Shown: positions 44,459-54,314 of the stretch, piece after piece | Layout: each line of letters starts with the position of its first letter | How positions within the stretch are numbered: the first letter of the stretch is position 1 | Origin: Gemmiger formicilis | GTDB taxonomy: Bacteria > Bacillota > Clostridia > Oscillospirales > Ruminococcaceae | Length of the DNA stretch: 64,000 nt | Assembly (NCBI RefSeq): GCF_018784445.1 | Contig: NZ_WQOH01000026.1 | Location: 33,220 to 97,219, forward strand | Reading direction: 5' to 3' | The notes under the pieces: model-generated | What the model was told of the DNA's origin: nothing | Seen by the model: the letters and a program-made list of their open reading frames with translations, nothing else | Databases searched by the model: none | Program-made: the position numbers and the translations under genes

Positions 44459-46254
44459 AAAAAGCACTGCCGAGAAGTAGCTATATGGTTGTATTCGGTG
44501 ATACAAAGATGGAATTTCCAGACACATATGATCTGGTTGATATTGTCGAGAAGCAGTGCAAAGAGGAGGGCATAAACTTCTACCGCGCCGCATCGCATTT
44601 TGAACCGGAAGAAAGCTGGCGTCTGTTCGGACCTCCCTCCAGAGTTCTTCGCTGGTGCTGCACTGTTCACAAGGCCGCACCCCAGACGCTCAAAATCCGT
44701 GAGGTTTTGGGAAAGAACGACTATGTGGGAATGGACTTTGTCGGAGTAAGAGCACATGAAAGTGCCACTCGTGCCACTTATGACGAGGAAAATTTCGGTA
44801 AGAAGCAGAAAGGACAGTATTCCCATAACCCGATATTGGAATGGACATCTGCGGAAATTTGGCTGTACATCTTTTCGCATAACCTTCCGATTAATAACAC
44901 CTACAAAAAAGGAAACTCCAGAGCAGGCTGTCTGTTTTGCCCGATGGGTGGCGGTAAATCTGATAGCTTTAGATATCTTTGCTATAAGAACGAGATAGAT
45001 AAGTATACTGATATTATTAGAGATACTATTGCCGATGAAAATATCGGTACCTATATAACAAACGGGGGCTGGATCGAACGAAAAAACGGAAGAGATATTA
45101 TTGGCAATGAAACGAAGTACACTGAAGAGATCATCGGAGACGACCTTGTTATCACAATTAGGAATCCATCAACTGATTGGCATGAATGGATAAAGACGCT
45201 TGGCGAAGTCAGCTTTGAATATAATGTTGAGCAGATAAGTAACGGATTTAGAATTTCCGTTCCAAAGCAATACGATAAAAGTAGCGAATGCAAGCTCTTC
45301 AAACAGGTATTTCACAAAGCAGCATACTGTGTAAAGTGTGGGGTTTGCGAAGCAAATTGCAGAAACGGGTGTATTTCCTTTAAAGATGGATTGGCGATTA
45401 CAAATTGTTTGCACTGTAAGCAATGTCATAATATAGACGATGGCTGCTTGGCTTATCACTCTATGCAGTTGCCAAAAAACGGAGGGAGAGTAATGAAGAG
45501 CATAAACACGTTTGCGGACCATGCTCCCAAAATTGAATGGATCCAGGCTTTCTTTGAAAAAGGGACTGAGTTCTTTACAGATAATACACTAGGCCCAATG
45601 CAGATTAGCATGTTCAAACGGTTTTTATTGGATGCGAAACTGGCCGAGAAAAACAAAACAACCCCGTTTTACGATGTTGTAACACGATTAGGGTGGGAGT
45701 CGGAGGAAGCGTGGGGATTAATACTTGTCCAACTGGCCTATCAGAATCCGCAAATAAAGTGGTATATCGATAATATGCCGATTAACGAGACATTTCCGCG
45801 TCAGTACCTTGAGGATAAACTTGTTGAAGCTGAAATCAGTCCAAAGGATGCAAAATCCATTCTCAAGGCATTTAAGAGATTGACGGAAATCCCATTAGGC
45901 TATGTCATTAATTTCGGGACGACAGAGAATTCCGGACGTCAGCTTTCCTCTTTGCGACGCTGCAAGAGCACATTGTCAAGTGAGCTTGTTCTTCTCTATG
46001 CCTTGTATAGATATGCTGAGGCTTGTGAGGGCTATTATCAGTTCAATCTGAGTACACTGATGGATGTAAATGTAGATTCCGTAGGCATCAGCCCGGTAAA
46101 GATCTTCGGCTTTGAGCGGGACGAGATGGAAGCAATGCTCAGAGGTCTTTCCGCAAAATACAATGACTTCATTGATGCAGACTTTACACACGATTTGGAG
46201 AAGATAGCACTGAGAGACTATCACACATCCGCAGATGTGATCGATCTGTTTTAA
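44401..46254 (+). CDS. brxP: brxP, PP-loop/PAPS-reductase domain and Fe-S region after the frameshift
   Basis: This frame opens only at 44401, because TGA lies at 44398. It starts with FHVAFSGGKDS (PP-loop at 44419-44436), VVFGDTKMEFPDTYDLV and RWCCTVHKAAP, then GVRAHESATRA and AGCLFCPMGGGK. This is the adenylating sulfotransfer fold shared with DndC and PAPS reductase. Later CVKCGVCEANCRNGC (near 45330) and CLHCKQCHNIDDGC (near 45410) are ferredoxin-like cysteine clusters. The only candidate starts (GTG 44455) would delete the PP-loop. In type 4 BREX BrxP replaces the PglX methylase. 13 nt before brxC. Confidence 0.9.
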   Translation, partial: FFHVAFSGGKDSIVLLELVKKALPRSSYMVVFGDTKMEFPDTYDLVDIVEKQCKEEGINFYRAASHFEPEESWRLFGPPSRVLRWCCTVHKAAPQTLKIREVLGKNDYVGMDFVGVRAHESATRATYDEENFGKKQKGQYSHNPILEWTSAEIWLYIFSHNLPINNTYKKGNSRAGCLFCPMGGGKSDSFRYLCYKNEIDKYTDIIRDTIADENIGTYITNGGWIERKNGRDIIGNETKYTEEIIGDDLVITIRNPSTDWHEWIKTLGEVSFEYNVEQISNGFRISVPKQYDKSSECKLFKQVFHKAAYCVKCGVCEANCRNGCISFKDGLAITNCLHCKQCHNIDDGCLAYHSMQLPKNGGRVMKSINTFADHAPKIEWIQAFFEKGTEFFTDNTLGPMQISMFKRFLLDAKLAEKNKTTPFYDVVTRLGWESEEAWGLILVQLAYQNPQIKWYIDNMPINETFPRQYLEDKLVEAEISPKDAKSILKAFKRLTEIPLGYVINFGTTENSGRQLSSLRRCKSTLSSELVLLYALYRYAEACEGYYQFNLSTLMDVNVDSVGISPVKIFGFERDEMEAMLRGLSAKYNDFIDADFTHDLEKIALRDYHTSADVIDLF

Positions 46255-46267
46255 GAGGTGAACATGT

Positions 46268-49200
46268 ATGAAATACAGTGAGTATTTTGAAATAGACAAA
46301 AACTACTATCCGGAAATTAACCCTGATTCTGTGAAAAACACGGGCAATGAATGGCAATATACCTACCCTCATGAAACCTTTGTCGAACTGCTTTCTTCTG
46401 TAGAGCGTATGCTCAGCAGGGAAAACTCTGAACTCCGAAAAGGTATTTGGATTGAGGGCTCATACGGCACCGGTAAGTCCAGAGTTGTGTGGGCGCTAAA
46501 GAATTTATTGGAATGCTCCGAAAAGGAGTTTCGTGACTACTTTGAAAAGAATCACGACGAATTCAAAAAAGTCCCGGATCTAGAGGATAAGCTTTTCGCA
46601 CAAAGGTCAGGGAAAATTGTCACTGTGTTCCGCTACAACAGCGGTGAAATTACCACAATCAAGAAGTTTATCACAGCCGTATTTGACAGCGTTTCTGATG
46701 CACTTGATAAGGCAGGCATTGCATATAACGGCAACAAAACACTGCGTGGTAAAGTTGTCCAGTGGCTTTCAGATGATGCTAACAAGGCATATTTCAACGC
46801 TATTATTTCTATGCCGCAATATCGCTCTCTGGGCAGCTTAAGCGGCAAAAACGCCGATGAGATTATTGCACAGTTAAACAATCCTTCTGCCAGTTCGGAT
46901 GCCCTCCTCACTGATATTCTGCGTATCGGCGAAGAAAAAGGTATTAAACCGTTCAATATTGAAATGCAGGATTTGAAGGACTGGCTCACAGACATCATCG
47001 AGAGCAATCAATTAAAGGCAATCGTTTTTCTGTGGGACGAGTTTTCCTCCTTCTTTAAGAATAACCCGACTGCTTTGGATGTATTCCATTCTTTGGCGGA
47101 GCTTGCAAACCATAAGCCATTTTACATGATTATTGTAACGCATATGGCGGGCTCTTTCTTCTCGGATTCGGACAAGAAAACAAAAGATGCTTTCAGCATT
47201 GTCTATGACCGTTTTGTACATAAAACAATTGAAATGCCGGATAACGTTGCGTTCAGGCTTATTAAGCACGCAATGAAGATAAAAGACGTCGCGAAAGATG
47301 AATACGAAGATTTCGCCGACGAGCTAACAAGCTACATGCCTTCCTCCAGAAAGGCGGTATGTGAATTTGTAAAGGTAGACGACGATGTGATGAAGGGAAT
47401 CTTCCCCATTCATCCTATGGCGGCTCTTTTGCTCAAGCACTTTGCTAAGAACTTTGCTTCTAACCAGAGAAGCATGTTCAACTTTATTAAAAATAGCCAG
47501 TCTAATGATTTGCATGCGTTTCAGTGGTTTATTGAGAATCATTCCCCCGAAGACAATGAAATTCTTACGATAGATTATCTGTGGGATTTCTTCTATGAAA
47601 AAGGCGGAGATGAAAACTCAGATACACAAGGCAAGAGTAATCTGGATATTGCTATTGCTACTATTCTTGATACATATCCTAGCAACGCTTCCAAACTGAA
47701 CCGTGAGGAACAGCGTGTTCTTAAAGCTGTCCTTATGATGCAGGCAATTAGCAAAAAAATGAACAACGGCGTGGAATTGCTGCGTCCAACAGCGCAGAAC
47801 CTTGGACTTGCATTTGAGGGCGATGATTCTATGGAGAACAACCGTGCCATCAATATTGCAAGAAATCAACTCGTTCAAAAGAAGATCCTTTATATCGACA
47901 CAAACGGTTCTGTTGAAGAATTTGCCGCCTCTGCCATTGCCGGAGATCAGGTACAGATTGATGCAATTAAGGATCGCCTTCGCAAAGAAACAAAAACCGC
48001 CAAACTCATTGATGACGGCGATTTGTTATCGGCATTTACCTTTAATTCCGCCTTGCGTGCAAGATACAATTTTCAGTATGCAACGGTAGATAATTTCAAA
48101 GTCACAATCAACAAGATAAACAATATGCCTAAATCCTACAAGTTCAACGCGGTAATTTGTATCGCTAGAACTGAGGAAGAACAAATAACCCTTCGCCTGA
48201 AAATAGCCGAAGCAGTACAGGATTCTGCTTATGCCGATATCATCTTCATTGATGCCACATCTAATATTATGGGTGCAGATCGTTTTGAACAGTGGATTAG
48301 TGTTGCTGCTCAAACGGAGTACTGGAGACCGAAAGATCCACGTCTTGCCGACAATAAACAAACAGATGTTAAACGTACGCTTGCAGACTGGAAGAATGAT
48401 ATCGCGGGAGGAAAATTCACGGTTTACTTTGGGACGGGCTTTAAAGAAAATGCTCCCAGCATGACCCTTCTCAAAGAAAAGCTTGCAGCAGTCGTACTGA
48501 AAGTTTACCCTCTGTCTTTTGACAATTGCAATGTTTCTGATCAGTTCTTTACCGATGCAAAGTTTGCTGATGCTGCTAAAAAAGGCATTGCTATGGCAAA
48601 GACCGTTGACTTCACACGACCCGGCATTTTCCAGGAAAAGTATGTAAAGGCTATGCTCGGAGATGCGCTTGGAATTGAGCATTTTGAGGAAGCCAAGCCG
48701 TATCTGAGCATCTCCAAGCTCAAACTGAAGGTAAAAGCCCTTATAGATGGAGTTTTTGAGAAGGATGTTCGTATCGCTATCAGTGACATCTTTGATTATT
48801 TGATGAAGGAAGGCTTTATGCCTTGCGCAATGTATGCATACCTTGCGGGATTTCTTCTGAGTGATTATTCTGATGAGCCATACAGATATGGTGTCGGTTC
48901 TGCGGGTGATGACGGTGGCAAAATGACCGCTGAGGAACTCGGGAACGACATCGGAGAGTATGTTAAGAATAAAGTTTCTCCGATAAAAAACTACAAAGAG
49001 AAGTACATTGAAATAATGACGCCCGACCAGAAGGCCTTTGTTGATTTTGCAGCCAAGGCGTTCGGCATTGCAGAAAATCTTTCCGTAGAACAGGCCGCTT
49101 CAAAAGTCAGAATCAAGCTGAGAGACATCGGCTATCCCATCTGGTGCTTCAAAGTTATCGACACAAACGGCTTGGAAGGATTTATTGACAAGCTTGCGGA

Positions 49201-50467
49201 AATATCGAATTCGCAAAACGGCGGGAATGTACCGGCTCTTGCCGGTCAAATGGGTAAAATGCTTCTTGCAGTACCTTCTTCCATCAACAATTTAACTCGG
49301 CTCTTAACAGCAGAAAACGGATATAAGGCAATGGAAGAATTCCTTCATGATTTTGAAGGAGGTCAGTTATTAACCTGTGCAAAGGCCATAGGAATTCCTG
49401 ATGTTATGACCGATGTTAGAAAGCAAATCGGTTCTGGTGAAGCAACATGGCTTTGGAATATGGACACCGGATTGGAGGAGTTGCGGAAGCTACTCGTTGA
49501 CTACAAGATTATTCTCCAAAGCATTCAGCTGGGAATAAAGGCAGCATCCTTCTTCTCTTGCATGCAGGCATGGAAGGACTATACACGTTATATTAAGTCT
49601 CCGGCAAGTGTAATCACCGCAAAATGCCCTGAGCTCATGTATTTCATCGGCTGTCTGAAAGACATCGCCGAGAATGGAGAGATTTCTCATGAAAAACATG
49701 AGAAATTCCTTGCAGAAATCACTGAAAAGGCTTCTGCCATTTCCGCGTTGAAGGAAGAAAAAATTGCAATTTTTAAAGCGACTTATTCTCTGTACTTAGT
49801 CGGTTTCAACGATACAGAAGTTGAAAAAATATACAACAAGTTGCCGGCTTCTTCGTTTACCGATGACAAGTCTACATTTGAGAAGAACGTTTCCGCAATT
49901 TCTGATGAAGTTCGAAGCGAGCAAGAACGCTTCAGATTGCTTGAGCTTTGGGAAGAAAAAACAGGCACCAAGAACGCTTTTGAATGGAGCGAAAAGAACC
50001 GTACACCTATAAGGGTCATGGTTTCGGCAGACGAGCAAGTAAATGCGTTTAAACTATTTGATGCCATAAATTACCCCAACACAGAAGCTTCCAAGGTGTC
50101 CGATGCACTGAGTTATCTGAAGACCAATCCAGGATTTATAGCCTCGCTTTCGGATAAATCCAAAATAGATACAGCATTTATTCGCGTAATCGTAAAGAAG
50201 TACTATGCAATACTGACTGATTTGGACGCAGTAAGAGACCACTTGGAAAAGGTTTTACCGAAGGCGCCTTATTCATGGTATGGTGATCCCGCTGTATCTG
50301 CCGAAATCGAAAAACTTGCCAATTCCAAATACAGAGCCGGTGGTAACTCTGTTGTCATGCAACGAATTGATAAAATGGACGCTGAAGAGGCAAAAAAATA
50401 CTTGCGTAAACTCGTCCAGGAGGATGTTGAAGTAGGTATATCAATTATCAGCAAGGAAGGTATTTGA
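46268..50467 (+). CDS. brxC: BREX ATPase BrxC
   Basis: 1399-aa P-loop protein. Walker A GSYGTGKS lies at residues 64-71, and Walker B FLWDEF at 254-259 is followed by FSSFFKNNPTALD and MIIVTHMAGSFF, as in the BrxC/PglY DUF-type ATPases. The central part has PIHPMAALLLKHFAKNFASNQRSMFNFIKN, a conserved STAND-like segment. The C-terminal 700 residues are mostly helical. Length is in the usual range of BrxC (about 1200-1400). It probably oligomerises on DNA with PglZ. The stop is 1 nt before pglZ. Confidence 0.92.
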   Translation: MKYSEYFEIDKNYYPEINPDSVKNTGNEWQYTYPHETFVELLSSVERMLSRENSELRKGIWIEGSYGTGKSRVVWALKNLLECSEKEFRDYFEKNHDEFKKVPDLEDKLFAQRSGKIVTVFRYNSGEITTIKKFITAVFDSVSDALDKAGIAYNGNKTLRGKVVQWLSDDANKAYFNAIISMPQYRSLGSLSGKNADEIIAQLNNPSASSDALLTDILRIGEEKGIKPFNIEMQDLKDWLTDIIESNQLKAIVFLWDEFSSFFKNNPTALDVFHSLAELANHKPFYMIIVTHMAGSFFSDSDKKTKDAFSIVYDRFVHKTIEMPDNVAFRLIKHAMKIKDVAKDEYEDFADELTSYMPSSRKAVCEFVKVDDDVMKGIFPIHPMAALLLKHFAKNFASNQRSMFNFIKNSQSNDLHAFQWFIENHSPEDNEILTIDYLWDFFYEKGGDENSDTQGKSNLDIAIATILDTYPSNASKLNREEQRVLKAVLMMQAISKKMNNGVELLRPTAQNLGLAFEGDDSMENNRAINIARNQLVQKKILYIDTNGSVEEFAASAIAGDQVQIDAIKDRLRKETKTAKLIDDGDLLSAFTFNSALRARYNFQYATVDNFKVTINKINNMPKSYKFNAVICIARTEEEQITLRLKIAEAVQDSAYADIIFIDATSNIMGADRFEQWISVAAQTEYWRPKDPRLADNKQTDVKRTLADWKNDIAGGKFTVYFGTGFKENAPSMTLLKEKLAAVVLKVYPLSFDNCNVSDQFFTDAKFADAAKKGIAMAKTVDFTRPGIFQEKYVKAMLGDALGIEHFEEAKPYLSISKLKLKVKALIDGVFEKDVRIAISDIFDYLMKEGFMPCAMYAYLAGFLLSDYSDEPYRYGVGSAGDDGGKMTAEELGNDIGEYVKNKVSPIKNYKEKYIEIMTPDQKAFVDFAAKAFGIAENLSVEQAASKVRIKLRDIGYPIWCFKVIDTNGLEGFIDKLAEISNSQNGGNVPALAGQMGKMLLAVPSSINNLTRLLTAENGYKAMEEFLHDFEGGQLLTCAKAIGIPDVMTDVRKQIGSGEATWLWNMDTGLEELRKLLVDYKIILQSIQLGIKAASFFSCMQAWKDYTRYIKSPASVITAKCPELMYFIGCLKDIAENGEISHEKHEKFLAEITEKASAISALKEEKIAIFKATYSLYLVGFNDTEVEKIYNKLPASSFTDDKSTFEKNVSAISDEVRSEQERFRLLELWEEKTGTKNAFEWSEKNRTPIRVMVSADEQVNAFKLFDAINYPNTEASKVSDALSYLKTNPGFIASLSDKSKIDTAFIRVIVKKYYAILTDLDAVRDHLEKVLPKAPYSWYGDPAVSAEIEKLANSKYRAGGNSVVMQRIDKMDAEEAKKYLRKLVQEDVEVGISIISKEGI

Positions 50468-50468
50468 T

Positions 50469-52631
50469 ATGAAATCAATTGCCGTTGATGAGGCCGTAAA
50501 GAATGTCAGCGAATACTTAAGCAGCGATAACATATATCCGTATTTTGTCTCTGTAAGCGGGAGCGATGAGTATCGGGTCCTTCTTCATTGTTTCGTATCA
50601 TTAAAGAAAATCAAGGTCAGTGAATTTTGCAGTGCAGACGCGTATCCTGATCTCGACGGTTTTCTTGACGCGGTTAAGGAAGGACACAATGGAAAGCTGA
50701 TTCTAGGTGTCGGAGAATATATTACCTGCGGAGGCAATAACGACATTCTATACCGCTTAAAAAATCTCCCCTCGCCTAAAACCGTTGTATTATGCAGAGG
50801 AATAAAACAGGAACTCTCAAAACTTAACAATGCAGATCGTAAATTCAACGCAAGACGTTTCTGTTGTGTGGATTCCGAGCTTGACTTTTCTGTAATTTCA
50901 GCCGAATTTCCTATCGGATCACAATTGTGCAAAGGGTATAAGAATCTTATTGCTGTGCTCGAGGACGGTGCTAACGGCAATGTATATGTAAAAACGAGCT
51001 TGAATGTCGCTCCAACAAGAAAGATTTCCTCTGCTTACGATGCAATACGCGAACAAGATATTCATTTTGAACTTCCTAGAAATTGCTTGGATGACGAGCA
51101 GTGGAGTGAGTTTTTGAAGAATCCGGACATTTCCGGTTCTTATGAGCTCTCAAGTTGGAGAGCATATCTCAAGTATAAAATGAACTTATCAGAAGCTAAT
51201 GATTATCTGCGAGCAGTTGTGGCAACTTCTGTGAATTATTCGGCATACAAGAAGAATCTGTTCGATTTGATTCTCTCATATTCTCCGAAGAGCAAGGAAT
51301 ACAGCGTACTTTATCCTCAAAGAAAAGAACTGCTGAAGGCTGCGCAAGATATGGAAATCAATTCGTATCTTGCAAAGTCAAAGCAACGCGAGTCGCAGAG
51401 AATATATTACCTTACAGATAATACAGAAGAGGAACAGTACGAGATAATAAAGGAAATTGTTTCTCTTGGCACGGTTCCCAAAGAAATAGCCACAATTTTC
51501 CCTGAGTTGGATGATTACTTATGTAAGTATGCTTTCGGTTGCAAAAATGGCGAACTTTTTACTGAATATTTTCAGGAATACAAGGCGAACAAACTATTAA
51601 ACAGGGTTTCAGGCACCTTCCTTGAAACAGTGCAGAAATATGCCTTAGACGGTAACAGAAAGTATAATGTGTTGCCAACACGTGGCTCACTTGTTGAACA
51701 GTACAATGACGGTAAAAACGGCATGATTTGGATTGATGCTTTGGGTGTTGAATTTCTAGGTTACATTCAACGCATTTGCGCCAAAATCGGATTGAAGCTG
51801 GATGTACAAATTGGTCGTGCTGTTCTCCCTACTTTGACAAGTAAAAACAGATCTTTCTATGACGAGTGGAAAGGGCCAAAGCAGCAGACGAAGCGTTTGG
51901 ATGACATCAAACACAAAGGTGAAGACCGTTTTAATTACGAAAGTGGCGGTGATGGTAAACTGCCTCTTCACATAGTGGCCGAGTTGAAAGTTATAAAAGA
52001 CGCATTGTATAGGGCTAAAAGTCTGCTGCTGCAAGAAGAAGTTAGAAAAGTGATCATTGCTTCAGATCATGGTGCAAGCCGCTTAGCTGTAATTAACGAA
52101 CACCAAAGTAAACATACGATGTTGGATACAACCGGGCAACATTCTGGCAGATGCTGCCCACTAAGTGAAACAGATGAAAGGCCGGATTCTGCAACTTCAG
52201 AAAATGGGTTCTGGGTGCTGGCAAATTATGATCGCTTTGGTGGCGGCAGGAAGGCAAGTGTTGAAGTTCATGGTGGTGCCACACTTGAAGAAGTTATTGT
52301 GCCTGTCATAGAGCTTACACTGCTTGATCCCTCGATTACAATGGAGAACTTAACCCCAACAGTTTGGTCCAGCTATAACGAAAATCCTGTTCTGGAGTTA
52401 TTCTGTGCAGCGAATGTTGATAAGATGAGACTGCGTGTTGGGAATGTGACTTATGAAGCAGAAAAGGTCAGCGACGTTAAATATCGTTTTGTCCTGAATA
52501 AGCATAAAATATCCGGACCCTATACGGCCGAAGTATTGGATTCCGATTCCATAATCGGAAAAGTTGGCTTTGATATTCAGAAACGTAGTGGCGAAAAGAA
52601 TAGCAAAGTTGAAGATGATTTCTTTATTTAA
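50469..52631 (+). CDS. pglZ: BREX alkaline-phosphatase-like protein PglZ
   Basis: 720 aa. The N-terminal half (1 to about 400) is PglZ-specific. The C-terminal PglZ domain is alkaline-phosphatase-like: MIWIDALGVEFLGY with metal-ligand Asp423, the loop GRAVLPTLTSKNRSFYDEW, and KVIIASDHGASRLAVI with Asp533-His534 in the second metal site, followed by GRCCPL. A C-terminal Ig-like beta tail follows TLEEVIVPVIELTLL. PglZ is the hallmark protein shared by all BREX types. Co-translated with brxC and brxL. Confidence 0.95.
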   Translation: MKSIAVDEAVKNVSEYLSSDNIYPYFVSVSGSDEYRVLLHCFVSLKKIKVSEFCSADAYPDLDGFLDAVKEGHNGKLILGVGEYITCGGNNDILYRLKNLPSPKTVVLCRGIKQELSKLNNADRKFNARRFCCVDSELDFSVISAEFPIGSQLCKGYKNLIAVLEDGANGNVYVKTSLNVAPTRKISSAYDAIREQDIHFELPRNCLDDEQWSEFLKNPDISGSYELSSWRAYLKYKMNLSEANDYLRAVVATSVNYSAYKKNLFDLILSYSPKSKEYSVLYPQRKELLKAAQDMEINSYLAKSKQRESQRIYYLTDNTEEEQYEIIKEIVSLGTVPKEIATIFPELDDYLCKYAFGCKNGELFTEYFQEYKANKLLNRVSGTFLETVQKYALDGNRKYNVLPTRGSLVEQYNDGKNGMIWIDALGVEFLGYIQRICAKIGLKLDVQIGRAVLPTLTSKNRSFYDEWKGPKQQTKRLDDIKHKGEDRFNYESGGDGKLPLHIVAELKVIKDALYRAKSLLLQEEVRKVIIASDHGASRLAVINEHQSKHTMLDTTGQHSGRCCPLSETDERPDSATSENGFWVLANYDRFGGGRKASVEVHGGATLEEVIVPVIELTLLDPSITMENLTPTVWSSYNENPVLELFCAANVDKMRLRVGNVTYEAEKVSDVKYRFVLNKHKISGPYTAEVLDSDSIIGKVGFDIQKRSGEKNSKVEDDFFI

Positions 52632-52643
52632 AGGGGAATTGCT

Positions 52644-54101
52644 ATGGACGAAACCACAAGAAAATTAAGAAATTACTTCGATGAGATGGTTGTCTATAAA
52701 GACCTTAAAAACAGCAACTTTTTCTCTGCTCTCAGTCTACCTTCTTTCACAAGAGACTGGCTTCTCAGAAAGTTTGCTGATGAAGAGGGACATTTTGACA
52801 ATGAACAACTCACAGAGTTCGTAAAAAAATATATACCCAAGAAAAATGACTGGACAGCAATAAAAAGTCGTATCGTAAAAGACAATGAACATGTAAGAAT
52901 GCTAGCCAAAATTTCTATCGAGGTTGATATTCGCAGTGGTCAGGTTTCTTTTACTCTTCCAGACTTCGGACTTTCTACGAAAGAAACCATAATCGAGGAT
53001 GATGTATGGTTTGATTATAAGGAGCAGCTAATAAGTGGACATGAAGTCTGGGGCATGATTGAGCTGGGATACCGGCTGCCTGATGACTCCGTAACACCGC
53101 ATATTCCCGGAAAGATCAGACTTATTAGTTTTAGAAATTTTTGTCCCTATGAAATCGATACCGAGTACTACAAAACGGTTCGTTCTAAATTTGATATTAA
53201 AGAGTGGATTGATATCTTGCTCGGTGCAGTTGATTATAATGCGGCAGGATACAGCACCCCTGAAGAAAAGCTCACAATGTTGACGCGCCTTCTGCCTTTT
53301 GTTGAGAAAAGGCTTAATTTGATTGAACTTGCACCTAAAGGCACCGGGAAATCGTACCTCTTTGGCAGAGTAAGCCGTTATGGTTGGCTTTCAAGTGGTG
53401 GTGTAATGTCTCGAGCCAAGATGTTCTATGACATTTCTAAACGCACTGAGGGTCTTGTTTCAGGGAACGACTTTATAACGCTCGATGAAGTTCAAACAAT
53501 TTCATTTACCGATGTTGATGAAATGCGTGCGGCTCTTAAGGGATATTTGGAGTCCGGTGTATTCACAGTTGGTAATTATGAGGGTACAGCCTCATCCGGC
53601 GTCATTCTATGCGGAAACATTTCAAAGGAAACCATGGATAACGACGGAACTACGGATATGTTTCGTGAACTCCCGGCTGTATTCCATGAATCAGCACTTA
53701 TAGAAAGATTTCACGGATTTATCAAAGGCTGGAATATTCCTAGGATGAATGATGATTTGAAGATATCCGGATGGGCCCTTAACTCCGAATATTTCTGCTC
53801 GATTCTTCACGAATTACGGGATGATACAACCTATAGATCTATTGTTGATACCTTAGTTATTGTTCCTGCCGGAGCAGATACCCGAGATACGGAAGCTGTA
53901 AAACGAATTACTACGGCATATTTAAAGCTTCTATTTCCCAATGTCAGAAAGCCGGAAGATATTGATAGCCGCGATTTCAACAGATATTGCCTTCGCAGAG
54001 CGTGTAATATGCGAGCAACGATTAAAATGCAGCTTGGAATAATGGACAGCGAATATCGCGGAAAAGATATTCCAGCTTTCAAAGTAGCGGAGATAAACTA
54101 A
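52644..54101 (+). CDS. brxL: BREX AAA+ protein BrxL (short form)
   Basis: 485 aa. MDETTRKLRNYFDEMVVYKDL, FARDW-like TRDWLLRKFADEEG and FVKKYIPKKNDW match the BrxL N-terminus. The AAA+ core has Walker A ELAPKGTGKSYLFG (GTGKS 233-237) with SRYGWLSSGGVMSRAKMFYD and Walker B FITLDEVQTISF (D281-E282). GNISKE and ESALIERFHGFIKGW follow. Compared with long BrxL proteins it ends soon after the AAA+ region and lacks the extended Lon-protease-like C-terminus. SD AAGGGG; its stop overlaps the next start by 1 nt. Confidence 0.93.
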   Translation: MDETTRKLRNYFDEMVVYKDLKNSNFFSALSLPSFTRDWLLRKFADEEGHFDNEQLTEFVKKYIPKKNDWTAIKSRIVKDNEHVRMLAKISIEVDIRSGQVSFTLPDFGLSTKETIIEDDVWFDYKEQLISGHEVWGMIELGYRLPDDSVTPHIPGKIRLISFRNFCPYEIDTEYYKTVRSKFDIKEWIDILLGAVDYNAAGYSTPEEKLTMLTRLLPFVEKRLNLIELAPKGTGKSYLFGRVSRYGWLSSGGVMSRAKMFYDISKRTEGLVSGNDFITLDEVQTISFTDVDEMRAALKGYLESGVFTVGNYEGTASSGVILCGNISKETMDNDGTTDMFRELPAVFHESALIERFHGFIKGWNIPRMNDDLKISGWALNSEYFCSILHELRDDTTYRSIVDTLVIVPAGADTRDTEAVKRITTAYLKLLFPNVRKPEDIDSRDFNRYCLRRACNMRATIKMQLGIMDSEYRGKDIPAFKVAEIN

Positions 54102-54304
54102 TGGCAAAATCACATTCCTGTAAAATATGCTTCAAAGCGAATCTGACTAAGGATGAAATTGGCGCTACGAAAAAACTAATTGATAAAAATGCAAAAGAGT
54201 TTTTTTGTATTGACTGCCTTGCAGACTATTTAGGCTGCACAGTGGACGAGCTGCTGGAAAAAATTGAAGAGTTTAAAGAAGAAGGCTGCACCCTCTTCAA
54301 GTGA
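54101..54304 (+). CDS. 67-aa CxxC/CxxC protein in the BREX operon
   Basis: Small protein with CKIC near the N-terminus and CIDC near residue 37, followed by LGCTVDELLEKIEEF, a short helix. The paired CxxC motifs suggest zinc or Fe-S binding or sulfur relay. It is translationally coupled to brxL (overlap of one base) and followed 10 nt later by the cysteine desulfurase, so a role as a small sulfur carrier or scaffold partner is possible. I know of no name for it. Confidence 0.78.
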   Translation: MAKSHSCKICFKANLTKDEIGATKKLIDKNAKEFFCIDCLADYLGCTVDELLEKIEEFKEEGCTLFK

Positions 54305-54314
54305 GGAAACACCT

